A DNA stretch of 53,297 bases from Romboutsia timonensis (GCF_900106845.1 NZ_LT629846.1:35903-89199), one strand, 5' to 3'. Shown: positions 1-8,697, counted from the stretch's first letter. Made by a program: numbers and translations. The notes: generated from the letters alone by a model not told the origin.

Positions 1-29
1 CACAGGTTCGAGCCCTGTTAGTCCCACCA
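1..29 (+). tRNA. partial tRNA, probably tRNA-Val (3' end only)
   Basis: Only the T arm, 3' acceptor strand and encoded CCA are inside the window. The T stem is ACAGG/CCTGT around TTCGAGC, followed by TAGTCCC, discriminator A and CCA. The anticodon lies outside, so identity cannot be read. The acceptor and T-arm sequence resemble clostridial tRNA-Val from memory, which is inference. It is the last visible part of a tRNA cluster that continues with Asp and Thr. Confidence 0.75.
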
Positions 30-42
30 ATTACATAAATGC

Positions 43-119
43 GGCCTGGTAGTTCAGCTGGTTAGAATGCCAGCCTGTCACGCTGGAGGTCGAGGGTTCG
101 AGTCCCTTCCAGGTCGCCA
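43..119 (+). tRNA. tRNA-Asp (anticodon GTC)
   Basis: A complete cloverleaf can be folded. The acceptor stem is GGCCTGG with CCAGGTC (one G-T pair), the anticodon loop CTGTCAC carries GTC, the T loop is TTCGAGT, the discriminator is G and CCA is encoded. It lies 13 bases after the preceding tRNA, so the genes are probably cotranscribed. Confidence 0.97.
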
Positions 120-133
120 ATTTAATATACTAT

Positions 134-208
134 GCTGGTGTGGCTCAACGGTAGAGCAGCTGACTTGTAATCAGCAGGTTGTAGGTTCGATTCCTATCAC
201 CAGCTCCA
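134..208 (+). tRNA. tRNA-Thr (anticodon TGT)
   Basis: A complete cloverleaf: acceptor GCTGGTG with CACCAGC, anticodon stem GCTGA/TCAGC with loop CTTGTAA (anticodon TGT), T arm GTAGG-TTCGATT-CCTAT, discriminator T, encoded CCA. It is the last gene of the tRNA cluster and is followed directly by a terminator. Confidence 0.97.
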
Positions 209-210
209 AT

Positions 211-240
211 AAAACTCTTAGATTATTCTAAGAGTTTTTT
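211..240 (+). terminator. rho-independent terminator of the tRNA cluster
   Basis: AAACTCTTAG and CTAAGAGTTT form a 10-bp stem around a 6-base loop and are followed by a T run. It begins three bases after the tRNA-Thr CCA end. Confidence 0.93.
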
Positions 241-394
241 ATTTTATAAAATAGTATACAAAAGAAATAAATTCATACATTACAAAAATGATATTAACTT
301 TAAACTTTGGATATAAAATTTAATATAGAGTATTAAGAATGTCGAAATTAAACTTAAATATGATTATAAACCTATATAACTTTATAAATAAAAA

Positions 395-431
395 AATAGA
401 AGAAAAATATTAAGAGTATTTTTCTTCTATT
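395..431 (-). terminator. terminator downstream of the helicase loader gene
   Basis: AATAGAAGAAAAATA (395-409) and its exact complement (417-431) form a 15-bp stem with a 7-base loop. Read on the minus strand it is followed by a T run. It overlaps the stop codon of the helicase loader gene. The remaining spacer 241-394 is AT-rich with no gene visible. Confidence 0.8.
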
Positions 432-1419
432 ACTGTTTACTTTCCCATCTTAAGTCTTTTCCGATAAACTTAACCATTTTAAATCTATCAAATATTCTTG
501 AGAATATCCTTTGTGCATAATTAGAACCTAATTGCATAGGAGATAAGTTTGTTGATATAATAGTTTTCTTACCAGATAAAAGTCTAGTATTTAATATATT
601 AAATAATTCACTATTAGTGAATGAGTTTGTAAGTTCAGTTCCTAAGTCATCAATAATTAATAAATCACAGTCAAATAAATTTTCGTAGTTTTCCTTAGAA
701 ATATGACTATCTGCATTTTTAAATTTATAGTCTTCTATTATTTCAAACATTTTAAATGCAGTTTGATATATAACTAGATGTCCTTTATCTAAAAGAGATT
801 TTGCAATACAGTTACACATGAAAGTTTTTCCAAGTCCTGTATCACCATAGAACAATAAGTTCTCTCCGTTATCTTTATCAAAATCTAATATAAATGACTC
901 ACATATAGATACTATTTGAAGCATATTTTGTTGTGGTGATATATTAGATTCTGGATCTTTTTCAGAAGAAAATATATTTGTATCTAGAGTAGTGAAATTT
1001 TCTTTTTCAAGCATCCTAGATATATTAGACATTTTGTATGCTTCATTTATTATTTCTTGTTTTAAACAATTGCACTTATGTCCATTATCTAAGAATCCTT
1101 TATCTTTGCATATATTACAATCATGTTGGATTTCAAGATATCCATTTGGAACTTTATATTTAGTTAGTAGCTCTTTTTTTTGACTTTTTAATTCATCCAT
1201 TTTTTTCTTAGATTCTAAAATAATATTTTCTTTATTTGATGGATTTTGTAATACTAATTTAGCTAATTGTAAACCAACTTTGCTTATTTCATCATCTAGT
1301 TTTTTAAACTCCGGAATTTGTGAATAAACATCGTTTTTCCTAAGTTCTAAATCAGATTCAGCTTTATCTCTTTTCTTTTGGTAAGAAATAAGTATTTCTC
1401 TTATTTTTGATTCTTTCAT
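430..1419 (-). CDS. dnaI: DnaI/DnaC-type replicative helicase loader (AAA+ ATPase)
   Basis: 329-residue AAA+ ATPase. The Walker A motif GDTGLGKTF is near residue 193 and the Walker B LLIIDDLGTE near residue 255. The N-terminal half has a coiled-coil-like charged segment and a cysteine cluster (CNIC...CNCL, about residues 100-118), as in Gram-positive DnaI-type loaders. Family role: it delivers the hexameric replicative helicase to single-stranded DNA at oriC or at restart sites. The start is supported by an AGGTGATTAA ribosome binding site. It lies 8 bases downstream of a DnaD-like gene on the same strand, so the pair is very probably an operon for helicase loading. Whether to call it DnaI or DnaC is a naming choice between Bacillus and other Firmicutes. 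Confidence 0.88.
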   Translation of the reverse strand: MKESKIREILISYQKKRDKAESDLELRKNDVYSQIPEFKKLDDEISKVGLQLAKLVLQNPSNKENIILESKKKMDELKSQKKELLTKYKVPNGYLEIQHDCNICKDKGFLDNGHKCNCLKQEIINEAYKMSNISRMLEKENFTTLDTNIFSSEKDPESNISPQQNMLQIVSICESFILDFDKDNGENLLFYGDTGLGKTFMCNCIAKSLLDKGHLVIYQTAFKMFEIIEDYKFKNADSHISKENYENLFDCDLLIIDDLGTELTNSFTNSELFNILNTRLLSGKKTIISTNLSPMQLGSNYAQRIFSRIFDRFKMVKFIGKDLRWESKQ

Positions 1420-1427
1420 TTAATCAC

Positions 1428-2486
1428 CTATTTAAATTTATTTTTTTGGCTTTCTTGAAGCATTTTTTCAAGCTCTTCAGGTGTATATTTTGTAAATGTT
1501 TGATTTATATTATGGAATCTAGTTTTTACTGTAGGCTCAGATGATTTAGTGTTTTTAAATACTTGTTTTTTCTCTTCAGATTTTTTCTTAAACTCATCAT
1601 CAAGTCTTTTTATGTCATCTAAAGTCTTTACATCAGATTTTTTCCATTTTTCAATTATACCATTTATATATGATATAGATGGGTTAGATGTATTTTTAGC
1701 TCTAGAACATGCAGATAATATAACTTCAATATCCATATTATACTTATCAAACCAACTATCCATAATTCTTTCTTCTGGCTTAGATGGCTGTCTATAGAAT
1801 CCTAGCTCATTAAATATCGTTTTATAAATCATATATCTTTCACTTCTCACCATAAAGCTATCTTTAACATCTTGAGGAGTGAATAAGTTAGAATCGTACC
1901 ATCCTCTAAGAATAGATTCAATATACTTAACAGGTCTAGAAGAACCGTGCTTATCCCTGACATATTCATAAGCACATACTATCATATCAGGATCCATATT
2001 ATATTTATTCATTATTTCTAATATACTTATTTTTTCACCTGGGTCAAGGTATCTTCCAACTATTTTATTTATCGTAGTAAACATCTTTCTAACGCTAGGG
2101 TTTTCTGAAGCTGAAACTATGCTATCACTATTAGATTTTATAGACTTTGTATTTATATGCATATTGTCCATATAAAACTTCTTTAAGTCTAAAAACTCTA
2201 TTGAATAGTCAAAATCATCTAACCCTTCATTTTTATGCATTCTAATAATATTTTTATTTTGCCAAAATTTCCATGCATCTATTACATCAGAAAGAGGTAT
2301 ATTTAAATTCTTAGCAATTGAATTATTATCAAATTTAGGATTAGAGTTAGGGTCGCATGCTTGTCTATAACCTAGAAGATAAACTTTAACGTATAATCCA
2401 TTAGCCATAGGCATAAATATATCTATAAAGATATTGGCAATAGTAGTTTCACCTAAATCTATCTCATTGACTTCTTTGAAAAACAT
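1428..2486 (-). CDS. DnaD domain-containing replication initiation/restart protein
   Basis: 352 residues. The N-terminal part (about 1-110) looks like a winged-helix DnaD/DnaB N-terminal domain. Two DnaD (DnaB_2-type) helical repeats follow: one around residues 130-215 ending in the signature YIESILRGW, and one around 220-300 ending in YINGIIEKW. The tail is lysine/glutamate rich. This domain order matches the DnaB-like initiation proteins of Firmicutes, which with DnaD and DnaI load the helicase. The start has a strong GAGGTGAT site. The adjacent helicase loader gene supports the role. I cannot tell from the sequence whether it acts as DnaB or DnaD. Confidence 0.87.
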   Translation of the reverse strand: MFFKEVNEIDLGETTIANIFIDIFMPMANGLYVKVYLLGYRQACDPNSNPKFDNNSIAKNLNIPLSDVIDAWKFWQNKNIIRMHKNEGLDDFDYSIEFLDLKKFYMDNMHINTKSIKSNSDSIVSASENPSVRKMFTTINKIVGRYLDPGEKISILEIMNKYNMDPDMIVCAYEYVRDKHGSSRPVKYIESILRGWYDSNLFTPQDVKDSFMVRSERYMIYKTIFNELGFYRQPSKPEERIMDSWFDKYNMDIEVILSACSRAKNTSNPSISYINGIIEKWKKSDVKTLDDIKRLDDEFKKKSEEKKQVFKNTKSSEPTVKTRFHNINQTFTKYTPEELEKMLQESQKNKFK

Positions 2487-2600
2487 TTTATCACCTCAGA
2501 TAAGATTATATCATAAAAAGCTAAAACTTTAATTACACAAGTTTATCTTACAGAAAAAACAGAAAAATTATTCACATTAAAAAAGAAAGGGGGAAAGAAG

Positions 2601-4070
2601 TTGATAATAAACTTTACGAAAAAAGTAAGAATATTAACAGGAACGATACTCACGTTATTAATTGTTATAGGGGGCGGAGTATATGTATATCAGAGCAAAA
2701 ATTCTGTACAAACATCAAATATTGAAGAAGGTAAAAATTTAAACAAATATATTATGGATGTTATTTTCGATGATGAAAGTAAAAGGCTAATGTGTAATCA
2801 AAATGTAGAGTATGTAAATAATACAAATATAGCTTTAGACAAAATATACTTCCATATATATCCTAATGCTTTTTCTAAGAAAGAGTTTGCTCCATTTGAA
2901 AAAGATGAAATGAATCAAGCATATCCAAATGGATTCAATGAAGGATATATAGATATAAAAAATGTATTAAATAATAATAATAAGTTGGAATATGAGATAA
3001 AAGGTGAAAAAAATGACTTATTAGAAGTAAAAATAGGAAGACAACTAAAGCCAGGTGAAAAAATATCCATAGATATGAAGTTTAATGTAAAAATACCTAA
3101 CTCAGAAGGAAGATTTGGATATGGGGAAAATACTATAAATATAACCAACTGGTTTCCTATAGCATGTGTTCATGATGATAGGGGATGGAATCTAAAGAGT
3201 TATGAAGCAGTAGGGGATCCATTCTATAGTGATACAAGTAATTTTTATGTTAAATTACTAATCCCTAGAAAATATAAAGTGGGTTGCACAGGAAACATAG
3301 TTTCAGAGAAATCTGACTCAGAAAAAGTACTTTATGAAATACAAGCAAAAAAAGTAAGAGATTTTGCATTTATCTTAAGTGATAAATTTAAAATTAAGAA
3401 GGACACTTATAAAGGTGTGAATATAAATACATATAATTTAAATGAAAAGCTATCAACAGAAGTAACTAAGATAGCTAAAGATTCAATTAGTATATTTAGT
3501 AATTTATTTGGGGAATACCCATATGATACATATTCAGTAATAGCAAGTGATTTTTACATAGGTGGAATGGAATATCCAACACTAGTTATGATTGATCAAA
3601 GTTTATATAATGAAAAGGACAAATTTTTACTTGAATACGTGATAGCACATGAAACTGCACATCAATGGTGGTATTCAGTAATTGGAAATGATGAAATAAG
3701 TGAACCTTGGTTAGATGAGGCTCTTACAGAATACTCGACGGTTCTCTATTTTGAAGAAAAGTATGGTAAAGAAGTAGGGTCTAAACTTATAAAGACTATG
3801 GAAATGCAAACAAGAAATCATTCTAGTGAAGATATATTTAAAGCAACAACTCAATATAAAAATTCGATAGATTATAGCTTAAACGTATATACTAAAGGAG
3901 CATTAGCATTTAATGAAGTAAGAAAAAAAGTGGGAGATGAAGTATTCTTTGAAACTTTAAAAGAATACTACAACACATATATGTTCCAAAATGTAAATGG
4001 AGCTAAATTTGTTGATTTATGGAATAAAAAAGGTATAGATATAGATAAAATAATAAGTGAATACAAGTAA
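2601..4070 (+). CDS. membrane-anchored M1-family zinc metallopeptidase
   Basis: 489 residues with a TTG start preceded by AAAGGGGGAAAG. One hydrophobic segment (about residues 9-28) acts as a signal anchor, so the catalytic part should face the outside. Zinc site: HETAH at residues 350-354 plus Glu373 in WLDEALTEYS, which is the exact HExxH-18-E spacing of M1 (gluzincin) peptidases. The usual GxMEN exopeptidase motif appears as GGMEYP (around residue 321), so the aminopeptidase N-terminus recognition may be altered. It is shorter than full M1 aminopeptidases (about 600-900 residues) because the C-terminal domain is missing, as in many Firmicute M1 proteins. Substrate unknown. The gene is divergent from the replication genes and ends at its own terminator. 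Confidence 0.85.
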   Translation: MIINFTKKVRILTGTILTLLIVIGGGVYVYQSKNSVQTSNIEEGKNLNKYIMDVIFDDESKRLMCNQNVEYVNNTNIALDKIYFHIYPNAFSKKEFAPFEKDEMNQAYPNGFNEGYIDIKNVLNNNNKLEYEIKGEKNDLLEVKIGRQLKPGEKISIDMKFNVKIPNSEGRFGYGENTINITNWFPIACVHDDRGWNLKSYEAVGDPFYSDTSNFYVKLLIPRKYKVGCTGNIVSEKSDSEKVLYEIQAKKVRDFAFILSDKFKIKKDTYKGVNINTYNLNEKLSTEVTKIAKDSISIFSNLFGEYPYDTYSVIASDFYIGGMEYPTLVMIDQSLYNEKDKFLLEYVIAHETAHQWWYSVIGNDEISEPWLDEALTEYSTVLYFEEKYGKEVGSKLIKTMEMQTRNHSSEDIFKATTQYKNSIDYSLNVYTKGALAFNEVRKKVGDEVFFETLKEYYNTYMFQNVNGAKFVDLWNKKGIDIDKIISEYK

Positions 4071-4078
4071 ATTTTAAC

Positions 4079-4115
4079 TAGAGCATTAAATTTTTATTTA
4101 ATGCTCTAATTTTTT
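4079..4115 (+). terminator. terminator of the M1 peptidase gene
   Basis: TAGAGCATTAAAT and ATTTAATGCTCTA form a perfect 13-bp stem with a 4-base loop, followed by A and six T. A TATAAT sequence starts right after it (about 4120) and may be the -10 box for walJ. Confidence 0.92.
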
Positions 4116-4156
4116 GGTATAATATAATCTATGACTATAAAGAATGAGGTGACAGT

Positions 4157-4951
4157 ATGCTGAAATATTGTTCAATAGGAAGCGGAAGTAGTGGGAACTG
4201 CCATTATATAGGATATAAAGATACCAACATACTAGTAGATGCAGGCCTTAGTGGGAAGAGAATAACTACAGGTCTTGATGATATAAATGTAGATATGGAA
4301 AATATAAAAGGAATATTTATTACACATGAACATTCAGACCATATAAAAGGTGCAGGTATAATATCTAGAAAATATGATATACCTATATTTGCAAATGTAA
4401 AAACTTGGTGTGCAATGAAGGATAAACTTGGGGATATAAAAGATAGCAATATGAAGGTATTTGAAAATGATAGAAGTTATTCTTTAGGGGATTTAATAAT
4501 AAGACCTTTTTCTATATCTCACGATGCATCCGATGCAGTAGGATATAATTTTTATGCGGAAAATGAGAAAATGTCTATAGCTACAGATATAGGAATGATA
4601 ACGGATAATATAAGAAGACACTTATATAAATCAAAATTAGTAGTATTAGAATCAAACTACGACCCTAATATGCTTATGATGGGATCTTATCCTTACTCAT
4701 TAAAGAAGAGGGTAATGTCAGATACAGGACATTTATCAAATGAAGATGCAGCTAAGTTCTGTATAGACCTTGTAAAAGAAGGAACAGAAAGAATATTATT
4801 AGCACACTTAAGTAAAGAGAATAACTTCCCAGAGTTAGCATATGAAACATCTAAATCTATTTTAGCTCAAAATGATATAATAATTGGACAAGATCTAAAA
4901 CTAGATGTTTTATTAAGAGAAGAAGTATCTGATATATATAATGTAAAATAG
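4157..4951 (+). CDS. walJ: WalJ/YycJ-like metallo-beta-lactamase-fold hydrolase
   Basis: 264 residues. The N-terminus ([13 protein letters not shown]) and the zinc motif H57-x-H59-x-D61-H62 are typical of the YycJ/WalJ family, with further ligands in ATDIG and in LAHLSKENN near the C-terminus. The family is cytoplasmic and related to exonuclease-like beta-lactamase-fold enzymes; in Bacillus it sits in the walRK operon and has been linked to coordination of cell division and DNA replication. Here no walRK is present, but rlmH follows after 35 bases, the same partner as in many Firmicutes. Start ATG has GAGGTGAC upstream. Confidence 0.9.
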   Translation: MLKYCSIGSGSSGNCHYIGYKDTNILVDAGLSGKRITTGLDDINVDMENIKGIFITHEHSDHIKGAGIISRKYDIPIFANVKTWCAMKDKLGDIKDSNMKVFENDRSYSLGDLIIRPFSISHDASDAVGYNFYAENEKMSIATDIGMITDNIRRHLYKSKLVVLESNYDPNMLMMGSYPYSLKKRVMSDTGHLSNEDAAKFCIDLVKEGTERILLAHLSKENNFPELAYETSKSILAQNDIIIGQDLKLDVLLREEVSDIYNVK

Positions 4952-4986
4952 TATATATAAAAGTAGGACGGATTAAGGAGAAATTT

Positions 4987-5466
4987 ATGAATATAACTAT
5001 AATCGGAGTAGGTAAAATAAAAGAAAAATATTTAAAGTTAGGAATAGATGAATTTTCAAAGAGATTAACTAAGTATTGTAAGTTAGATGTAATAGAACTT
5101 GATGATGAAAAATGCCCTGAAAATTTAAGTGAAAAGGATATGCTTATTGTCAAAGATAAAGAAGGTAAAAAAATTCTTAGTAAAATAAAAAATAATAGCT
5201 ATGTTATAGCTCTTGCTATAGATGGTAAAAATTTATCTTCGGAAGAACTTGCAGATACAATGAGTAAGTTAGCGGTTAGAGGCAATAGTCATATAACTTT
5301 TGTTATAGGTGGTTCTTTAGGATTATCAGATGAAGTTTTAAAAAGAGCCGATTATAAGTTATCTTTTTCTAAGATGACTTTCCCTCATCAATTAATGAGG
5401 CTTATATTGTTAGAACAAGTTTATAGAGCGTTTAGAATAAATAATAATGAACCATATCACAAGTAG
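4987..5466 (+). CDS. rlmH: 23S rRNA (pseudouridine1915-N3)-methyltransferase RlmH
   Basis: 159 residues, the normal length of the SPOUT-class RlmH family. The start [15 protein letters not shown], the SAM-knot region [16 protein letters not shown] and the C-terminal [19 protein letters not shown] with final YRAFRI...PYHK are family signatures. It methylates pseudouridine 1915 in helix 69 of 23S rRNA on assembled 70S ribosomes. RBS AAGGAG lies 8 bases upstream of the start. It forms an operon with walJ and ends in a terminator whose stem begins inside its last codons. Confidence 0.97.
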   Translation: MNITIIGVGKIKEKYLKLGIDEFSKRLTKYCKLDVIELDDEKCPENLSEKDMLIVKDKEGKKILSKIKNNSYVIALAIDGKNLSSEELADTMSKLAVRGNSHITFVIGGSLGLSDEVLKRADYKLSFSKMTFPHQLMRLILLEQVYRAFRINNNEPYHK

Positions 5467-5482
5467 ATGATATGGTTTTTTT
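5450..5482 (+). terminator. terminator of walJ-rlmH overlapping the rlmH stop codon
   Basis: AACCATATCA (5450-5459, still coding) pairs with TGATATGGTT (5468-5477), followed by a T run. The rlmH stop codon lies in the loop. Confidence 0.88.
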
Positions 5483-5540
5483 ATATTAGATAAATCTATT
5501 AATTATTAAATATTATGTAAAAATTAAAAAAATTTAACAA

Positions 5541-5588
5541 AACTCTAATTTACATTTCATGACAACTATAAATACATATTATATAATT
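5541..5588 (+). promoter_or_regulatory. promoter and putative operator of the single-PepSY gene
   Basis: A -10 box TATAAT (5582-5587) lies 17 bases after a -35-like ATGACA (5559-5564). Just upstream is AACTCTAATT. The whole 48-base block matches 6402-6449, in front of the two-component operon, at 36 of 48 positions without gaps (hand count). This suggests a shared regulator site overlapping or adjoining the -35 box. Confidence 0.7.
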
Positions 5589-5628
5589 TAGACATGAATT
5601 AGGAAGCAATATTTAGGAGGATAAATTA

Positions 5629-6000
5629 ATGGATAAAAATACAGAAAATATAATAGATGTAGTTACAGTAGATGAAAAGAAAAATAAAACTAAAAAAAAC
5701 ATAATAAAGGTTGTTTCAATTTTTTCAGCATCTGCAATCGGATTATGTGCACTTGGAGGAGTAGTATTATACAATATAGTTAAATCAAATATAAACTATA
5801 CAGAACAACAAGCAAAAGAAATAGCACTTTCACAAGTTCCAGGACAAGTTGTTTATGTAACTAAAGATATAGATTTAGATCATTTAGGATTAGAATATGA
5901 TATAAAGATAAAGGATAAAAATAATATAATTAGAGAAGTTACTGTTGATTCAAAATATGGAGCTATATCAGACTTTGAAAACTACTATTATAATGATTAA
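5629..6000 (+). CDS. membrane-anchored single PepSY domain protein
   Basis: 123 residues. A short charged cytoplasmic N-terminus is followed by one transmembrane helix (about residues 26-50) and one extracytoplasmic PepSY domain (about 55-120), with the family start TEQQAKEIALSQVPG and an end TVDSKYGAISDFE. PepSY domains are found in propeptides and small membrane proteins and are thought to inhibit or sense proteases. RBS AGGAGG lies 7 bases upstream. It shares its promoter sequence with the nearby response regulator/kinase operon, so it may be a target or accessory protein of that system; this is inference. Confidence 0.82.
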   Translation: MDKNTENIIDVVTVDEKKNKTKKNIIKVVSIFSASAIGLCALGGVVLYNIVKSNINYTEQQAKEIALSQVPGQVVYVTKDIDLDHLGLEYDIKIKDKNNIIREVTVDSKYGAISDFENYYYND

Positions 6001-6045
6001 ATAATAGTACTACATATTAAAAACTATATTTATAGAATAGTAAAT

Positions 6046-6170
6046 TAATCTGTTGTGTTAGTTATTTTATTAAACATATTGAAGTTACTATACGAAGTTT
6101 TAACTATCAAAATAGAGATTGTTTGGCTCTAATATTTTCAGCAATTATAATTAACTAGCGCAACAAGTTA
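6046..6170 (-). mobile_element. MITE-like non-coding repeat, copy 1
   Basis: A 125-base non-coding element. Its reverse complement aligns over nearly its whole length to 45312-45450. Its ends form imperfect inverted repeats of 19 bases (6046-6064 and 6152-6170, 15 of 19 matching by hand), with the core TTGTGYTAGTTA. Small size, terminal inverted repeats, no ORF and a second copy far away fit a miniature inverted-repeat transposable element. The parent transposase is not visible in the window and its ends do not resemble those of the IS630 element here. Confidence 0.7.
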
Positions 6171-6178
6171 AACTAACA

Positions 6179-6222
6179 AAAAGGTATCTTATTATAATTT
6201 AAATTATAATAAGATACCTTTT
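6179..6222. terminator. perfect 44-base palindrome, probable bidirectional terminator
   Basis: AAAAGGTATCTTATTATAAT and its complement meet with no spacer, giving a 22-bp perfect inverted repeat flanked by A and T runs. It starts 9 bases after the MITE-like element. It could end transcription from the PepSY gene on the plus strand; there is no minus-strand gene that needs it. Confidence 0.6.
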
Positions 6223-6658
6223 ATTTTAATTTGTATTATTTACAACCTTACCATTTACCTATAAATATAAGATAGCTAAAAACTATAGAAGAAGTTGTAG
6301 ATTACCGTATTATTAAGTATAGAAATATATTTTTATATTTATAATATGGTATATATTAGATAAAAATTAATAAATTAAAAAAGATTAAAAAATTTTAATT
6401 TAACTCTAATTCTGTATTCATGAAAAACTAAAATCTATATTATATAATTAAATTAAAGATTGTAGCTAGAAAAAATAAAAGCTATTTATAAATAATAGAA
6501 TATTTTAAACCGAATATAAATTAAGCATTAAGATAATATTCTTAGAAAGTAACAGTGTATGCCAATCTATTATTACAGAATTAGATGATTGATTACTACA
6601 TTTAAATCGCATAAAAGTATAATTTCAGTAAGTAATAAATTATAAGGGAGTGGTTATA
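6223..6658 (+). promoter_or_regulatory. non-coding spacer with the promoter and long leader of the two-component operon
   Basis: No gene is visible. 6223-6401 is plain AT-rich spacer. The promoter block is at 6402-6449: AACTCTAATT, a -35-like ATGAAA (6420-6425), a 17-base spacer, then TATAAT (6443-6448). It matches the PepSY gene promoter at 36 of 48 positions. If correct, the mRNA has a leader of about 200 bases (6455-6658) for which I see no known riboswitch or strong hairpin. Confidence 0.65.
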
Positions 6659-7321
6659 GTGAATAGGATATTAATTGTTGAAGATGAAAGTAGTATCTCT
6701 GATTTTGTAAAGGGAGAATTAGAATATGAAGGATATGAGGTTTGTATAAAAGAAGATGGTAGAGAAGGTCTAGAAGAAGCTCTAAATAATGAATACGACC
6801 TTGTAATATTAGATATAATGCTCCCATCAATGAATGGATTTGAAATATGTAGAAGAATAAAAAGAGTAAAAGCTACTCCAGTTATAATGCTTAGTGCAAA
6901 AAGTAGTGTTATAGATAAAGTAAATGGCCTTAAATTAGGAGCAGATGATTATATATCAAAGCCTTTTGCTATAGAAGAGCTACTTGCACGTATAGAAGTA
7001 GTTTTTAGAAGAGAATCTAATCCAAAAGATTCTATATTTAAATTTAAAGATATTACAATTGATACAAAATCAAGAATAGTTAAAAGAAATAATGAAGAAA
7101 TCAACTTAACAAATAAAGAATACGAATTATTGATGATATTAATAGAAAACAAAGATGAAGTAGTTACAAGAGATGAATTATTAGAAAGAATATGGGGATA
7201 TGATACAGAAACTAATGTTACTGATGTATATATTAGACATCTAAGATCTAAATTAAATAATGAAAATAAAGAAGAATATATACAAACTGTTAGGTCTATT
7301 GGTTATATAATGAGGAGTTAA
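6659..7321 (+). CDS. OmpR/PhoB-family response regulator
   Basis: 220 residues from the second GTG (6659). The upstream GTG at 6650 overlaps the AAGGGAG ribosome binding site, so I reject it. The receiver domain (about 1-115) has the acidic pocket VEDE, phospho-acceptor Asp52 in LVILDIMLPS and the SKPF lysine. A winged-helix Trans_reg_C domain (about 125-220) ends in TVRSIGYIMR. It binds DNA as a phosphorylated dimer. Its kinase gene starts 2 bases after its stop codon. The promoter block shared with the PepSY gene at 5629 suggests autoregulation plus control of that gene (inference). Confidence 0.95.
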   Translation: MNRILIVEDESSISDFVKGELEYEGYEVCIKEDGREGLEEALNNEYDLVILDIMLPSMNGFEICRRIKRVKATPVIMLSAKSSVIDKVNGLKLGADDYISKPFAIEELLARIEVVFRRESNPKDSIFKFKDITIDTKSRIVKRNNEEINLTNKEYELLMILIENKDEVVTRDELLERIWGYDTETNVTDVYIRHLRSKLNNENKEEYIQTVRSIGYIMRS

Positions 7322-7323
7322 AT

Positions 7324-8697
7324 ATGAAACTAAAAAAACGACCAATATTCTTAGAAATTACAAAAAATTCTTTTTTTGCAATTATTTTAATTTTAACCAT
7401 ATACACAGTTAGCCAATTAGTTGTATTCTGGATATTTATAGATAAACATGAAATAGATTTAGTAAAGAGTAGATATCAAGAAATTATTAATTTATCTAAT
7501 AGTATTAATACAGAATTTTCAGAAAAGGGATTTATAGAGTATTTAGAAAGACTAGATTACAATGAAAATGATGAATATATTAGAATTTATTCGCCAAATG
7601 AACTATACTATCAATCACCTTCAGAAGTATGGCAATATATTAATTTTGATTATGCAAATCAAAATATTCATATAAAATCTAAGTCTTTTGATTTTGAAAT
7701 ATATAAATTAATAACAGGTCCCATACAAATAAATAATTCACAATATACATTACAAATAGTATTAGAAAATGAAATGTTTGGTGATTTTATAGATAATTCT
7801 TTACCAATTTTAATAGTATCTATAATTTTAGGATTAATACTAAGTGGTATAGGAGCTATGTATGTTTCTAAAAAATTCATATATAAAATTAGGAAACTTA
7901 TAGAAACAATGAATGAGATAAAGGCAAATGGACTAAATAAAAGAGCAGAAATTTCAGAAGTAAATGATGAAATAGATAAATTAAATACTGTATTTAATTC
8001 AATGATGGATGAAATTCAACATGGATTTGATGAGCAAACTAGATTTGTATCAGATGCTTCACATGAATTAAAAACACCATTAACAGCACTTAATGGACAT
8101 TTAAGTATGCTTAAGAGATGGGGAAAAAATGATAAAGAACGTTTAGAAAAATCATTAGATACATGCATAAGCGAAGTCGAAAGACTGACAAAAATAGTAA
8201 ATGATATGTTAACTTTATCTAGAGCAGAAAAAGTAGAGATAGACTTAGAAAATATAAATGAAATTGAACCAAAAATAATAATTAATGAAGTAATAGAACA
8301 GTATAAGATTTTAAATCCAGATGTAAATTATATTACTAATATTGATGACATAAAAGTAAAAATTGACCCTAATGATTTAAAACAATTATTAATTATATTT
8401 ATTGATAACTCAATTAAATACAACAATAAAAATAATATAGAAATTAGAATTAATTTTAAAAAAATATCAAATAAAATGCAACTAGAAGTTATTGATAATG
8501 GTATAGGTATACCAAGTGAAGAAATTAATAATGTTATGAAAAGATTTTACAAAGTAGATAAATCTAGAAAACATAATAGTTCTTTCGGAATAGGTTTATC
8601 TATTGCAAGTAGGATAGTTAAAAATTATAATGGAGAAGTTTTTATAAGTAGTGAATTAGATAAATACACTAAAGTAACTGTAGTTTTTAAACAATAG
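7324..8697 (+). CDS. sensor histidine kinase (HAMP, HisKA, HATPase)
   Basis: 457 residues. A transmembrane helix at about 14-37, an extracytoplasmic sensor region of about 120 residues with no family I recognise, a second helix at about 160-182, HAMP (about 183-236), HisKA with phospho-acceptor His247 in SHELKTPLTAL, then HATPase with N box DNSIKYNN, G1 box DNGIGIP and G2 box SFGIGLS. This is the usual layout of a class I kinase. It is translated together with the response regulator. The flanking PepSY proteins, one membrane-bound and one secreted, are candidates to modulate its sensor domain; that is inference from position. Confidence 0.94.
   Translation: MKLKKRPIFLEITKNSFFAIILILTIYTVSQLVVFWIFIDKHEIDLVKSRYQEIINLSNSINTEFSEKGFIEYLERLDYNENDEYIRIYSPNELYYQSPSEVWQYINFDYANQNIHIKSKSFDFEIYKLITGPIQINNSQYTLQIVLENEMFGDFIDNSLPILIVSIILGLILSGIGAMYVSKKFIYKIRKLIETMNEIKANGLNKRAEISEVNDEIDKLNTVFNSMMDEIQHGFDEQTRFVSDASHELKTPLTALNGHLSMLKRWGKNDKERLEKSLDTCISEVERLTKIVNDMLTLSRAEKVEIDLENINEIEPKIIINEVIEQYKILNPDVNYITNIDDIKVKIDPNDLKQLLIIFIDNSIKYNNKNNIEIRINFKKISNKMQLEVIDNGIGIPSEEINNVMKRFYKVDKSRKHNSSFGIGLSIASRIVKNYNGEVFISSELDKYTKVTVVFKQ

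Noticed and set aside
6046-6170. MITE-like element as a derivative of the IS630 element at 29008
   Set aside because: The end sequences differ (TTGTGYTAGTTA against AGTCGAACTT-like), so no link can be supported.
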